This document shows, one piece after another, positions 1 through 9,230 of a DNA stretch of 22,916 nucleotides; position 1 is the first letter of the stretch, and the number at the start of each line of letters is the position of its first letter. Position numbers and translations under genes: made by a program. Location of the stretch: assembly GCA_036940085.1 (NCBI GenBank), contig JALLBK010000386.1, positions 1 to 22,916 of the forward strand, given 5' to 3'. This DNA is from Discostella pseudostelligera. Lineage: Eukaryota > Bacillariophyta > Thalassiosirophyceae > Thalassiosirales > Thalassiosiraceae. Below the pieces are notes generated by a model. That model was not told the DNA's origin, made no database searches, and worked only from the letters and a program-made list of their open reading frames with translations.

Positions 1-692
1 CTAATGATTGGAGGAGACTCAACCGCGTATTCTTGACCGAGCCCGAAGGTCGGAAGACTTTTCAGCAATTGGCAGCACTCGTCGCAGATTCGAGCAGCTT
101 CAACGGGATGACCATTCTACATGCATGTTCGCGATTCAACCCCCCTCCGCATGTAATCCTCAGAATCATTGAGCTTTGTCCCGACGCGCCCCGTGCTCGA
201 GACTGTTTAGATCGCACTCCCCTTCATGTAATGGCCGGTACATGCGCGGCAAGCTTTGTCATCGAAGTTCTAGTCGACGCCTTCCCCGAAGCGTGCATGA
301 TGCAAGATATGGATGGGCGCACTCCTCTCCACTTTGCGTGTGATAGCTCCTGTGAATTATTTGAAGACAATAATAGTAAGAACTCGATTCCTCGACCTCC
401 TCCATCCTATAGGACCATCGATGTTCTAGTGAAGGCATCCTATGATTCTGTTATTCTGGAAGACGAGGATGGGATGAGCGCCATCGAATATGCATTATGC
501 TCTAATGCTGACCTCCAGACGGTTAAGCTTCTTCAACGTGCGGCGCAGAAGGTTATGATCCGTAAGCAAGAAGAAGACCGGTTGAACAAGGCGAAAGCAC
601 CCGCTCCGACAAAACAGCATGCACCTTCATCATCGTTGACGTCCAAGCTGTTCACACTCAGACGAGGTGTACAAAATGCACCATCGGCATGA
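1..692 (+). CDS. Ankyrin-repeat protein, 3' part (5' end outside window)
   Basis: The reading frame is open from the left edge (first full codon at position 3) to a TGA at 690-692, so the start is missing. No ATG is needed at the left end, because residues N-D-W-R-R-L-N-R already precede the first internal candidate. The visible 230 residues hold about three to four ankyrin-type units, recognisable by GMTILHAC, RTPLHVMA, GRTPLHFAC and GMSAIEYAL, each followed by a hydrophobic helix (VILRIIELCPDA, VIEVLVDAFPEA, IDVLVKASYDS). A lysine/arginine-rich and then Ser/Pro-rich tail follows. Ankyrin repeats mediate protein-protein contacts, and the partner cannot be told from sequence. Loosely spaced repeats of this style are abundant in diatom genomes. 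The neighbour on the right is about 500 bp away on the same strand and looks unrelated. Confidence 0.8.
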   Translation, partial: NDWRRLNRVFLTEPEGRKTFQQLAALVADSSSFNGMTILHACSRFNPPPHVILRIIELCPDAPRARDCLDRTPLHVMAGTCAASFVIEVLVDAFPEACMMQDMDGRTPLHFACDSSCELFEDNNSKNSIPRPPPSYRTIDVLVKASYDSVILEDEDGMSAIEYALCSNADLQTVKLLQRAAQKVMIRKQEEDRLNKAKAPAPTKQHAPSSSLTSKLFTLRRGVQNAPSA

Positions 693-978
693 GTTTTACT
701 TTTGTTGCTTTTGCAACCACCCACCATGTAAAGAGAGTAGATTTTGGTAGATGATATTAGTGTTAACAGTAGTACCTAGTTTTGCATCCCTTGTACGCGT
801 TCGCCATCATGCAGTAGCCGTAACGCGACCCCTCATCCCCCTAAACCCACCTTTTACAAACAGAGGAATAACATCGTGATCAATGTGTAGAGGGTACGAT
901 CGGTGGTGACAATTCCGATGGTAATACCATCGATACTGAACCAAGGCGATTGATACGATCGATATCGGCCCTTGTCCA

Positions 979-1006
979 TGCCACGTGTAATCACTGCCAC
1001 GTGTAA
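979..1006. promoter_or_regulatory. Duplicated G-box (CACGTG), two 12-bp direct repeats
   Basis: TGCCACGTGTAA occurs at 979-990 and again, identical, at 995-1006, so the repeat starts are 16 bp apart. CACGTG is the palindromic core bound by bHLH and some bZIP factors in eukaryotes. It lies about 190 bp upstream of the GH16 start codon. The duplication is seen directly; factor binding is inferred. Confidence 0.45.
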
Positions 1007-1031
1007 GCTGATGGAGTCGAGTCCTTTTGAG

Positions 1032-1086
1032 TTGGCGGGAGGTCGGCGATCGGAACCGATGACGTCACTCTCAAGGTCTCCCGCCA
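1032..1086. promoter_or_regulatory. Two E2F-like TGGCGGGA sites in opposite orientation with a CRE palindrome between
   Basis: TTGGCGGGAG (1032-1041, plus strand) faces GTCTCCCGCCA (1076-1086), which reads TGGCGGGAGAC on the minus strand. Between them lies the perfect palindrome TGACGTCA (1060-1067), a bZIP/CRE site. In the diatom Phaeodactylum, TGACGT-type elements act as CO2/cAMP-responsive elements. The 11-bp word TGGCGGGAGAC recurs three times upstream of galactokinase in this window. The position, about 105-160 bp before the GH16 ATG, suits promoter elements. Confidence 0.5.
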
Positions 1087-1189
1087 TTTTTATGTTCCAC
1101 CGATGTGATACGACAAACGAACGCGGACAGATGAACACCATGGCGTCGGCGAGATAGGGGGCGGTTGATTCAATCAATTTAGATAGATT

Positions 1190-3335
1190 ATGAACTCTTC
1201 ATCGCTGAAGTCGGCAGTGACGACGCTTTGTTGGGTTGTTCTCGCCACAGTGTTGGGTGGGCGACGGTGTTGGTGTCATGCTGGTTGGATCGATCCAGAT
1301 ACACCCGATGAATTTCGTACTACAACTTCCAAGTTTGACGAGGATACGCGAGAATTCGAGCTGGTGAGAGAATATTTCCCTATGCAAATTGTTTAATTGT
1401 ACTTGCCATTATTTATTCACATCTATTTGCGTTAGGTATTCTCTGATGAATTCGAGCAGGACGGTCGTTCCTTCGAAGATGGTGCAGATTCGAGATGGAC
1501 TGCCATTGATAAAAACGATTGTACGTCTACTGAAATGTATTTATCTCTGATGCCTCATATCAATTACCCCTAAAAAAATTCCAACCATCGATCTATATTT
1601 CTCTTGCTCAGATACAAATGAGGCATTGCATTTCTACCGTCCCGAAAATGTTCAAACTAGCGACGGTGTCCTTAAAATACTCACCAATCTGAAATCCAAT
1701 TACTACAAAGCCTTCGACGAGGACACTCATAAATATTACGCCGATGCCAAACACATTCAATCGGGCATGGTTCAGGGGTGGAACAAATTCTGCATGACAG
1801 GTGGGATTGTCGAAATATCTGCGAAGTTGCCCGGTGATCCAGCGACGGGAGGACTGTGGCCGGCTCTTTGGATGCTTGGGAATTTAGCGCGTGCCACCTA
1901 CGTTGGATCGAGCAATTATATGTGGCCATACAGTTACAATCAATGCGATGACAAGAATCGTCTCTCTCAAAAGATATCAGCTTGTTCAAAGGTGGGTCAT
2001 TTCGGAATGGAGCCAGGGGTTGGCAGGGGTAGTCCGGAGATTGATATTCTCGAGGCAATGATGGGTAGTCCAGAGGCATTACCAAGTACAAATATTACTA
2101 GACCGTACTTCAGTACGAGTTTGCAGATTGCGCCGGGGTTGGAGGGGGTTAGACCCAACCTCGGAAAGTTGCCCAAACCTGTGAGTGCATGCCGATCTTT
2201 TGATGATTTTGCATGGTACACGCTTTGAACTCGTCACTTATTGTGTCATCACTGTATGTACCAGGGTCATTGGTACAAAGGACTGGAGTACGGATCTAAT
2301 GAAACACAGTTGAATCCATTCTTTTACGGTGTAACTCTCGAGCATAAACCGGAGTCAATGACATATCAATCAGATGCCATTTCAGCGAATACGCATTTGA
2401 CGCCAGATTACTTTCAGCGTCATCACAAGTATAGTTTGGAATGGGAACCACCCGATGGAGATAGAGAAGAAGGCTACCTGAAATGGTATTTGGATGATAA
2501 ATTATTGTATGGAATCAATGGCGAAAGTCTCCGGTTGGCCAAAACAGAAATTCCTAGTGAACCCATGTACCTCTTGATAAACACTGCCGTCGCCTCGTCA
2601 TGGGGGTTTCCAAAGCCATGTCCCGATGGATGTACCTGCGATTGCTATGAATGTGGAAATCCTAAATGTACTTGTGGCCTTCCTGATGGTTTCTGTGAGA
2701 ATTTCCCTGCCTCCTTCGAGATAGAGTATGTACGGGCCTATCAGGCAAAAAACCATTCAAATCATGTCGTCGGATGCTCCACAATGAGCAGGCCCACTGC
2801 AAAGTATATCATGGGCCATAAGAAAGATTTTGTTAACAAAGAGGAAGAGCAGAAGGAACCTTTGCAGCCCATACAACGCGGGGGCGGATACTGCAAATTA
2901 GACGTCGAGTGCGGATACCCGATTAAGGGTGCGTGTTCTGATAGCCGAAGATGCGTGTGCAATGATAATTTCACTGGTCCAAAGTGCTTGAGCCATGCAG
3001 GGAGTGACGACACATCACCGCTCACTGAAAATCTTGAAGTCGACATGCTATCACTGTCACCGGTATTTTTGGCTTTGGTTGTTTTCGCAGCAATAACTTT
3101 TATTGCGTACGTCGGAATTGCAGTGTTCAAGAGGAGAAGACAAGTGGAAAAGTATGAGCAACTGCCTTCAAATAGTGTTTCACGACAGGATATGGACATT
3201 TTACGTACGATGCAGCAGCAGGGGCCAGCAGGGTTGTCATATCAAGGAATGGGAACAGCGCCTACCAATCTAATAGGGGCGGAGCAGAAAACTGTGACCT
3301 ATTGCATGATTGATGGGAGACTCTTAGATGAATGA
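1190..3335 (+). CDS. GH16 KRE6/SKN1-type beta-glucan (chrysolaminarin) transglycosylase, four exons
   Basis: I infer exons 1190-1363, 1436-1520, 1612-2180 and 2265-3335, with introns of 72, 91 and 84 bp, all GT-AG and frame-preserving, giving 632 residues. Splicing restores the family's typical string ...FELVFSDEFEQDGRSF and then KNDYTNEALHFY. The order is: signal peptide (about 1-30, hydrophobic TTLCWVVLATVLGG), GH16/SKN1 domain (about 50-440) with the catalytic motif SPEIDILE (Glu229, Asp231, Glu234), a cysteine-rich loop near 395-420, an EGF-like segment (about 486-517), one transmembrane helix (about 539-564) and a KRRR cytosolic start. Yeast Kre6/Skn1 build beta-1,6-glucan; diatom relatives are thought to add beta-1,6 branches to chrysolaminarin at the vacuole membrane. 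Topology is that of a type I membrane protein with a lumenal catalytic domain. Upstream sits a dense promoter (G-boxes, CRE, E2F-like sites). The family call is firm; the exact reaction is inferred. Confidence 0.88.
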
Positions 3336-4285
3336 CAAGACCAAATGCGACGGCTAGATGTGATCGATGGATTGATGAATGATGTGACAAATAAGAACTA
3401 AAACCAGTGGTCTTCACTGAGCATTAGGAGCAGTACTTTATTCAACAATATCAAACCATGCTACTTCCTCGCAGATATTTGTCCATATGTGGCGGTTCAT
3501 CTCAAACGTCTAAGCGGCGGGTGTGGAACCCCACCGTCTCTCTATGTGCTGAAAGCTCTGTGACGTTGTCGGTTCCTAAGACTTCGGCTTCCCTGAAGTA
3601 ATTACAGACTTCTTGAATGGGGGCGCCAGAACTTTTGCAATTGGTATCATATGCTGGGTTGGACTGCCGGTGCTTCTGCGGACAATCGTCGGGATCACCA
3701 GCATATTATTCTTGCCGTCTACTTATTGCGATTTTCATTTTGTTCATTTGGGCATGAGGCGGCGAAGGACAACGCCTCATACATTCCATGATAGGGGGTG
3801 AGCTCCTTGGGGTTCTAAATGGGTCGTAGGGTGATGAATTGTATTGCATGTTTGAAAAATTGTGAGATCATAGATCAGGTGATTCATCGTCATTCAGTGT
3901 CGTTGAACAAAATTTTCTCATTACAAAGCTAATAGTGAATCGTACTTTATAAGAATATAGTACAAACGGCTTCGTTTCCAACAACATAACACTGCGGTGA
4001 AAGGACGGGAGAGGAACCCATGAGAACGCATTGTGTGTTTGGGCTCAGCAGTCGGCACTGAGCAGTTTGGCAGTAGAGAGTATTAGCATGCACGCGAGTT
4101 TACAATAGCCAAAAGACAATACGTATGAATTTAGACATTGTCACACCAGAAGGTGCACACGATGACAATGATGTGTCCATGCATGGTTGCAACACCGGCA
4201 GGTGGATGATATCGGAGCAGCGAGTCGGATACGATTTGTCGTGTCATTGCTGCAGATTGCTGTGTTGGTTCAAATTGGCTGTTGG
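3336..4285. other. Gene-poor spacer between convergent genes
   Basis: About 950 bp between the GH16 stop codon and the end of the minus-strand SGNH-like gene. Open frames here are short (about 60-70 codons) and lack family resemblance or coding-like composition. Two small hairpins are visible: ATGAGGCG/CGCCTCAT (3754-3780, 11-nt loop) and GCTCAG/CTGAGC (4043-4063). No tRNA-like pattern was found. It probably holds two 3' UTRs; a non-coding RNA cannot be excluded. Confidence 0.4.
3754..3780. repeat. Short inverted repeat (8-bp arms, 11-nt loop)
   Basis: ATGAGGCG at 3754-3761 is the exact reverse complement of CGCCTCAT at 3773-3780. It lies about 420 bp past the GH16 stop codon in a stretch without a gene. 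It could be a hairpin in a 3' UTR or simply chance. Confidence 0.3.
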
Positions 4286-6298
4286 CTACGAGGAGCTGCA
4301 AAATGCAAGACCATTGATCTGAAACTTTGCACCTTGAGTCAGCGTAAAGGTAGCACGAACACTGCTTCCCACTTCCAATGCACTACCCAAGTCCACTTGT
4401 TCTGAATAATTAATGCTCGTCGTTGAATTATGATAGCCGGTCAGCTCGATTCGTTTTAGCTCGATCCATCTACTGCTTTCATTGTTTACCATGCCTTCAA
4501 CAACAAGATCAAGACGAACAGACTCCCATTCAACGCCGTAGCTCTTAATATACTTTCAAGAAAGGGGTTAGAAAGTAGAGATGTAGATCAAACATTGTTG
4601 ACCCGATAACATAACTAGACATTACTCACCAGCACCAACAGTCGATTAATGGGCACTTTCATATTATCCAGTTGAATGGTGAAAGTTGCATTGTTACGCA
4701 TCGCTTGCCAAGTTCGGCGAGGCTTTCTCACTGGATATCCCGTTGCTTCCCATCCATTTATATTCGTTGCAACACTCTCCACAGCTTTCAGAACTTGATC
4801 TGCATTTGACGCGCCTAACATATGGGCAATGAATTGGTACTTGCATGTGATCCCGGCTGTACGATTCTCCAAACACAACCGCTCCTGTGCACGAGTTTCA
4901 TTGTTCCACAAAACCGGAACATCTTGTGCTTGCAAGTTATTGTCGAGAATAGGGAAGGTTATCCTAATCCTGGGTTCTGGATTGGTATGCTCAGCCAATG
5001 AAGAAGCATCGCATGCCTGTAGGGCACCGTCCAACAAGCCATATGCGATCATCCATGCAATTCCGGTATGGAAAGTCATCCCTGGATGCAGTTCACCATA
5101 CTCAATGAGGCTGGTATCACTTGTGTTGCGATAGATGACATCACGAATGGCATCTGGGTATGAGAGTGCCATAACTCCAGCCCAGTTCGTTGATTCCAAC
5201 ATTTCAGATGAATATCTGAGTCTGTCTCGAAGCAATGTACTTCCCATTGTCAACGACTCTTCGAATACATCGGCTATTTGTATCATCAACGGTAGGTCAG
5301 AGCAAGGTCGTTGCGCCTTGACTAATGTATGGAAGCGTTGCATGTTGAAAAAAACGAGATCTCGCTCCAAACCGATTGGTTGTTGTAAATCGTTGGCACC
5401 AAATGAAGAAATGACAACGTCCGTGACAGCCATGTCGGCACCGAGCAAATTATATTCTAATATAGTTGCTCCGATCGAAGAATCTGTCCCACTGACGGCG
5501 TAATTTTTGACTTCCACTAGTGGAAATGATTGACTTGTGTCAGATGCTGGCAAATGTTCATCGAACAAAAGGGGTAAGACCTGGTTCAATACTCGCTCTA
5601 ATTTGTATGACCAAGCACAAGCTTGAAATCCATTTTGAGTTTCAGAAAGATTGATACTGTTGAAACGACTACGAAATCCTTCAGTGACCGAGCCTCCAAA
5701 CACTGCAATCCGAAGTGGAGGGTGTTGGTTGGGATTTTTCATCCGGTTCATAATGATTTCCACCACACGTTCCATAACAAATGGATGAGGTCGAACCTTG
5801 ACGGATCGATGGAGTCGGCTCTGGAGTAGATCCATCATGTTTTCTGTGACATTAGCATAGGCCNCGAACCTTGACGGATCGATGGAGTCGGCTCTGGAGT
5901 AGATCCATCATGTTTTCTGTGACATTAGCATAGGCCAACTTATGAACGTCAGTGACAGCCCCTTCCCAATTCCAGCAATTGTCCAGGCTTTGGAAGGATG
6001 CTCTTCGAATTCCTTCTCGACAGTTGTTTGAGTTCCATAACTGAGTGATTGGATTCTGTGGCAAGTTGCGAGACCTCTCCCAAATAGTACGGCACATTGA
6101 GTCAATAGAATGTATGTCTGTGTCCGCCGTCGCACTATTCCAACTTGATACCTCAGCCTCAGATGCTTTCCATTGATGATTTGATAAGCTTGGCAATGAG
6201 GGCCTTTGAAATGATAATGGTGCCTGATAAATAAAGAACACCACCACAGTCAGCACCCCAATAATGAATACACGGATACGATTGGAGTAGTGTACCAT
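4286..6298 (-). CDS. SGNH-hydrolase-like type II membrane protein; gene split by an assembly duplication
   Basis: The start is the ATG at 6298-6296. The frame runs to the duplicated 72-bp block at 5792-5936, where the extra 73 bases (72 plus an N) shift it. Dropping one copy joins both halves in frame. A GTGAGT donor at 4629 and an AG acceptor at 4553 (77-bp intron, phase 0) add a last exon, 4552-4286, instead of the stop at 4615. The predicted protein is about 620 residues. A hydrophobic segment near residues 8-26 (VFIIGVLTVVVFFIY) suggests a signal anchor and a lumenal body. SGNH-type blocks are visible: RIAVFGGSVTEGF (Ser near 179), VSGTDSS (Gly), SSFGANDL (Asn near 278) and GELHPGMTFHTG (His near 380). 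The usual Asp three residues before that His is Gly here, with a Glu at minus two. A beta-rich C-terminal part follows. It is probably an esterase or acyl/sugar-modifying enzyme of the Golgi; the substrate is unknown. Confidence 0.72.
5792..5936. repeat. 72-bp perfect direct duplication flanking one N (assembly join)
   Basis: A block starting CGAACCTTGACGG and ending GCATAGGCC occurs at about 5792-5863 and again at 5865-5936, separated only by the ambiguous base at 5864. The copies look identical. Two contigs with unmerged overlapping ends joined by an N would give exactly this pattern. The 73-bp excess is not a multiple of three, which explains the frameshift in the SGNH-like gene. A real tandem duplication is less likely because of the N. 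Confidence 0.85.
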
Positions 6299-6856
6299 CT
6301 TGAACCTCCTCGTTGTTTTGTCGATTATCTGTTCTCAAGAATTGGATTCCAAGGCAGGGCAATAGAACTATTCATCAACCGATGGCTACACCAAGGAGAC
6401 GGGAGACGGTGATATCATTAAACCAGTTGCCTCAATTGTTCAATCAAGCGATAGTAACAGTAACCAGTTACAGAAAGAAGTAGAGGTGATGGTTATCTCC
6501 GGGTGTTTGGTGCGATGTGCCCAGTAATGGTTTGGACGGCCGTCATTGTAGTTGGGGTGTCGGGCATGGCTACACTAAATGGATTAGGCGTACTAATGAA
6601 TGGATGATGGAGATGGAGCATGGAGCGATGCCATGGCCCACGGCCATGATGCACTGATCTTAATCAGCGCTCATGGAGCGAGGTGTGACACTTTCTACTC
6701 GAGACTTTCTACTTCACCTACTTTCGAGTCGAAGGGCAGACGGTGCCGAATCTTTTGTCGTTGAAAGTGGCTGAAAGCACATTCTCTTCATTTCATGCGC
6801 TCTCTAGAGATAACGCATCTCACATCTCGCTCGGGGGCAACCATCGACCATCGACC
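6299..6856. other. Shared upstream region of the SGNH-like gene and NDUFA12
   Basis: About 560 bp between divergent start codons. Visible elements are the 10-bp palindrome GACGGCCGTC (6535-6544), a hairpin CATGGCC/GGCCATG with a 3-nt loop (6632-6648), and the direct repeat ACTTTCTACT at 6690-6699 and 6704-6713, with a related CTACTTTCGAG just after. No TGGCGGGA word is present. The frame of NDUFA12 exon 1 is open back to a GTG at 6743, but nothing there resembles the family. Confidence 0.4.
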
Positions 6857-7943
6857 ATGGTGTACGGCGTTATTCGCAGCGTCCAAGCCGCCCTAAAATA
6901 CAGGGGAGGATGGAGGGGACTTTTGGAGCACATGTACACAGTAAGTTGTTATTCTCTTTCTGCTTCGGTTGCGTCCATGGCAGTAGGTTGAAGCAAAAAC
7001 TGTAGTTCTTCGATTCATTTTTGCTGTCGTCGGTGTCAGCGACGCCCGGCAATAGTATTCATCGTTAGGGCTCGGGGGTTGGTGAGAGGTGGGGGGCATA
7101 TTATTCTTCGTCATTCTCCATTGTTTGCATTTTTTTCATTCGAATCGAATTCCACTCGCATGCTTGCTCTTGTCGATCAAGTCTCGAATTGATTACCGTT
7201 AAATTGTTGACTATTAATGAACTTGAATCTCTCACCGCGATCGTCATCCATTGCCTGCCCCCCCCGGTTTCCCCCCTCAGAACGGAGATTATCCATTCAA
7301 ATTTGGTACCTACATGGGATGTGATGCCGCTGGCAATCGATATTACGAAAACAGGGTCGACTACCCCTACGGGCAACATCGATGGGTAGAACCGGGGGAC
7401 ATTCATAACTTTGATTCTTCCTCCATCTCCCCCGAGTGGCATGGATGGATGACATCGATGAATGATGCTCCCCCTGCTGCGGAGGTTGATTATATCGAGG
7501 CGAGGAAGGCACACATTAAGCCGTTGTGCAGGAGTGATGCCACCATTGATCACAATGTCGGCCATCAGGAGGAGATATTCAATTTTCATCATTTGCACAA
7601 TCAGTCGTCCGTACGCTCTCGAGGATTTGGCATTGGAAATCCCATCGTTGGATTACCCCCCGGTGTGAAAGATGCGTATTATACCCAACCCGGAAGTCCG
7701 TACAACGATGCATCCATCCGCCCGAGAGTGAATATTGGTGACTTGGACGCTGGGAAGGGTGGGGGGAGGCCATATAAGAGCCAGAAGTGGGCGGATAGGT
7801 TGCGAACACCCGAAGAGAAGATGGCTATTGAGAAGGAGAAGTTGGATTTTGCGAAGCGTGCGGTTGAGGTGGAGAAGGCTAATGCGGCGATGAGGAAGTT
7901 GGCCATGGCGTCGCGCGGAGCTGGTACTGTTGCCGGTGCATGA
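6857..7943 (+). CDS. NDUFA12: NADH:ubiquinone oxidoreductase subunit NDUFA12 (B17.2), two exons
   Basis: Exon 1 is 6857-6940 (28 codons) and exon 2 is 7281-7943. The 340-bp intron starts GTAAGT and ends in a C-rich tract plus CAG, phase 0. The predicted protein has 248 residues. Family features are KYRGGWRGLLEHMYT at the N terminus, then KFGTYMGCDAAGNRYYEN (36-53), QHRWVEPGD, and PEWHGWMTSMNDAPP (about 79-93), matching the order in animal and plant NDUFA12. This is an accessory subunit of mitochondrial complex I, on the matrix side of the inner membrane. No long presequence is visible. The protein is about 100 residues longer than human NDUFA12 (about 145): the extra C-terminal part contains a GLPPG...YYTQPGSPYN region and ends in a charged, probably helical segment (about 208-240). 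The start ATG is preceded by ACC and is the only one that fits the family N terminus. Confidence 0.88.
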
Positions 7944-8255
7944 ACAATAAACGGAAAGGTTTCGATATGCCGAGCGTTTTAGATTGTGTGAAAACAAGGG
8001 GGGTGGATTCCGGTGAAATGTTAAGGTAGTTGTATGTTCAAAAAGTAATGATGTCCTCTTCCGATTCACTGCGAACTGCGAATGCACCAACGTATGATTC
8101 TAATTAATTCCCTTGATAAAAATGCATGTCAATGTCGGAAGTAGCTAACAGAGGAGCGAGAACATTGTGCAATAATTTCATGCTTTAGAACGAACAATAA
8201 TTACGCTATCTGAAAGATCGACAAACACCCAACATTTCTCCCCATCTTCAACTAC
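7944..8255. other. Spacer between convergent genes
   Basis: About 310 bp between the NDUFA12 stop codon and the stop codon of the small plastid protein. It is AT-rich at the right end and presumably holds both 3' UTRs. No gene, repeat or RNA pattern was recognised. Confidence 0.4.
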
Positions 8256-8812
8256 TTAGTTCTCCGAGATGGTGTACTCAGGTGGCTTGTCCCATGTAGG
8301 ATAGTTCGTGGGCTTGCGTTTGATATCCGATGGTCTGGACTTCCGAGGACGATTGGCGTTGGCCTTCTTGGCAGCTTTATCGTTGGCGTGTTTGGCTTCA
8401 AGGGAGACACTATGCGTGCGAGTGAGAATCGACGACGGTGATAGATACAATGATTGAGGAGGAAGAAAATTTGGAAGGGGGGAGAGGACGTCAGATTGAG
8501 GTCAAATATATATCAACCGCATACACCCGTCAAATTGCAACACATAATCTCTGGATACACCGATTGCGCACTTCAATCCGCCCGAAAATATGAACTCCGT
8601 TTCAGTACTGTCTATTAAATCCAATAGAGAAAGCGAGGCCTGCCGGTAGGTCTAGGCACTTCATGAATAACGGCGACCATATGTGTTTGATGAGGTGCAC
8701 CCTCCGGTCCACAGGAAAACACGCACCATGTTCTTAAGGGCACTACTGATGGGACAAACGCCGACGCAGATGCTGCGAGCACGAGTAGGGAGGCGACGGA
8801 AACAAACTTCAT
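8256..8812 (-). CDS. Small plastid-targeted basic protein, 79 residues, two exons
   Basis: Exon 1 is 8812-8727 and encodes MKFVSVASLLVLAASASAFV plus PSVVPLRT: a signal peptide followed by the ASA-FVP cleavage motif that directs proteins into complex (red-algal-derived) plastids. A GTGCGT donor at 8726 and an AG acceptor ending at 8410 (317-bp intron) join it to exon 2, 8409-8256. The acceptor is the first AG after a long pyrimidine-rich stretch with no AG, and the phase matches (2+1). Exon 2 alone has no ATG before an upstream in-frame stop, so it needs an upstream exon. The mature part is lysine/arginine-rich (EAKHANDKAAKKANANRPRK) and ends with NYPTWDKPPEYTISEN. I do not recognise the family. 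The small size and basic charge would suit a plastid ribosomal or nucleic-acid-associated protein, but this is speculation. Translation past exon 1 without splicing gives a tail ending at 8615 that looks non-coding. Confidence 0.62.
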
Positions 8813-9230
8813 GGTTACAGTGAAAGCTACGATAGTAGTGAAGGGTATGCTGCGATAGGATGTTCCGGTTGTTGGATGGCGCCGACGCATCATCATCATG
8901 GGCAAGCAAGACGATGCTGATGGTGATGGGTTCTGTGGTGGAGAATCGAGCGTCGGCTGACGCACGAAGGGGACAATGACGTATTCGTACGTACATAGGT
9001 ATCGTCTTGCCATCACCCGCCAAGCCCCTGAAGAGTGAAATTCCACGTGGATTTCTTCGAAGCTCGCCCCACTCAACACTCTCACTCAATCAACGCTAAT
9101 CATCGCCCCATGCATTGCACATTGCCGCCATTATCGTCGTCATTCATTGCATTGGTCGAAGATTCCGCCCTGGATCCTTTCTCCATATCCATAGCTCGAT
9201 AGGTACCTAGTTTCTAGTTTCATCAATAAT
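8813..9230. promoter_or_regulatory. Divergent promoter of the plastid protein and MANF-like genes
   Basis: About 420 bp between divergent ATGs. It contains a 10-bp G-box palindrome TCCACGTGGA (9042-9051) and one TGACGT half-CRE (8977-8982) next to a CGTACGTAC run. G-box and CRE-half elements fit light or CO2 responsive control of a plastid protein. The sites are seen; their function is inferred. Confidence 0.35.

Larger units (their letters stand above)
693..1189. other. Intergenic region and promoter of the GH16 gene
   Basis: Roughly 500 bp without a credible gene. The left part is the presumed 3' flank of the ankyrin gene. The right part, upstream of the GH16 start, holds a pair of G-boxes (979-1006), a perfect CRE palindrome (1060-1067) and two E2F-like words in opposite orientation (1032-1041 and 1076-1086). 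Those are listed separately. Confidence 0.6.

Noticed and set aside
3360..3430. Box C/D snoRNA-like pattern (TGATGA near 3374, CTGA near 3418)
   Set aside because: Box C is imperfect, no terminal stem pairs, and such short words are expected by chance.
3613..3801. 62-codon open frame in the spacer after the GH16 gene
   Set aside because: Its start is not an ATG in good context, its composition is not coding-like, and it has no neighbour or family support.
4125..4405. Two overlapping plus-strand open frames of 65-72 codons
   Set aside because: They overlap the last exon of the minus-strand SGNH-like gene, which fits splicing and frame better.
5792..5936. True tandem duplication or pseudogenisation of the SGNH-like gene
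   Set aside because: The N exactly between two identical blocks points to an unmerged contig overlap, and all other coding sequence is intact.
8615..9085. A single 156-codon minus-strand frame spanning the plastid signal peptide
   Set aside because: The part before MKFVSV is upstream DNA, and the part after the GTGCGT donor looks like intron. The ASA-FVP signal and acceptor support a 79-residue spliced protein instead.
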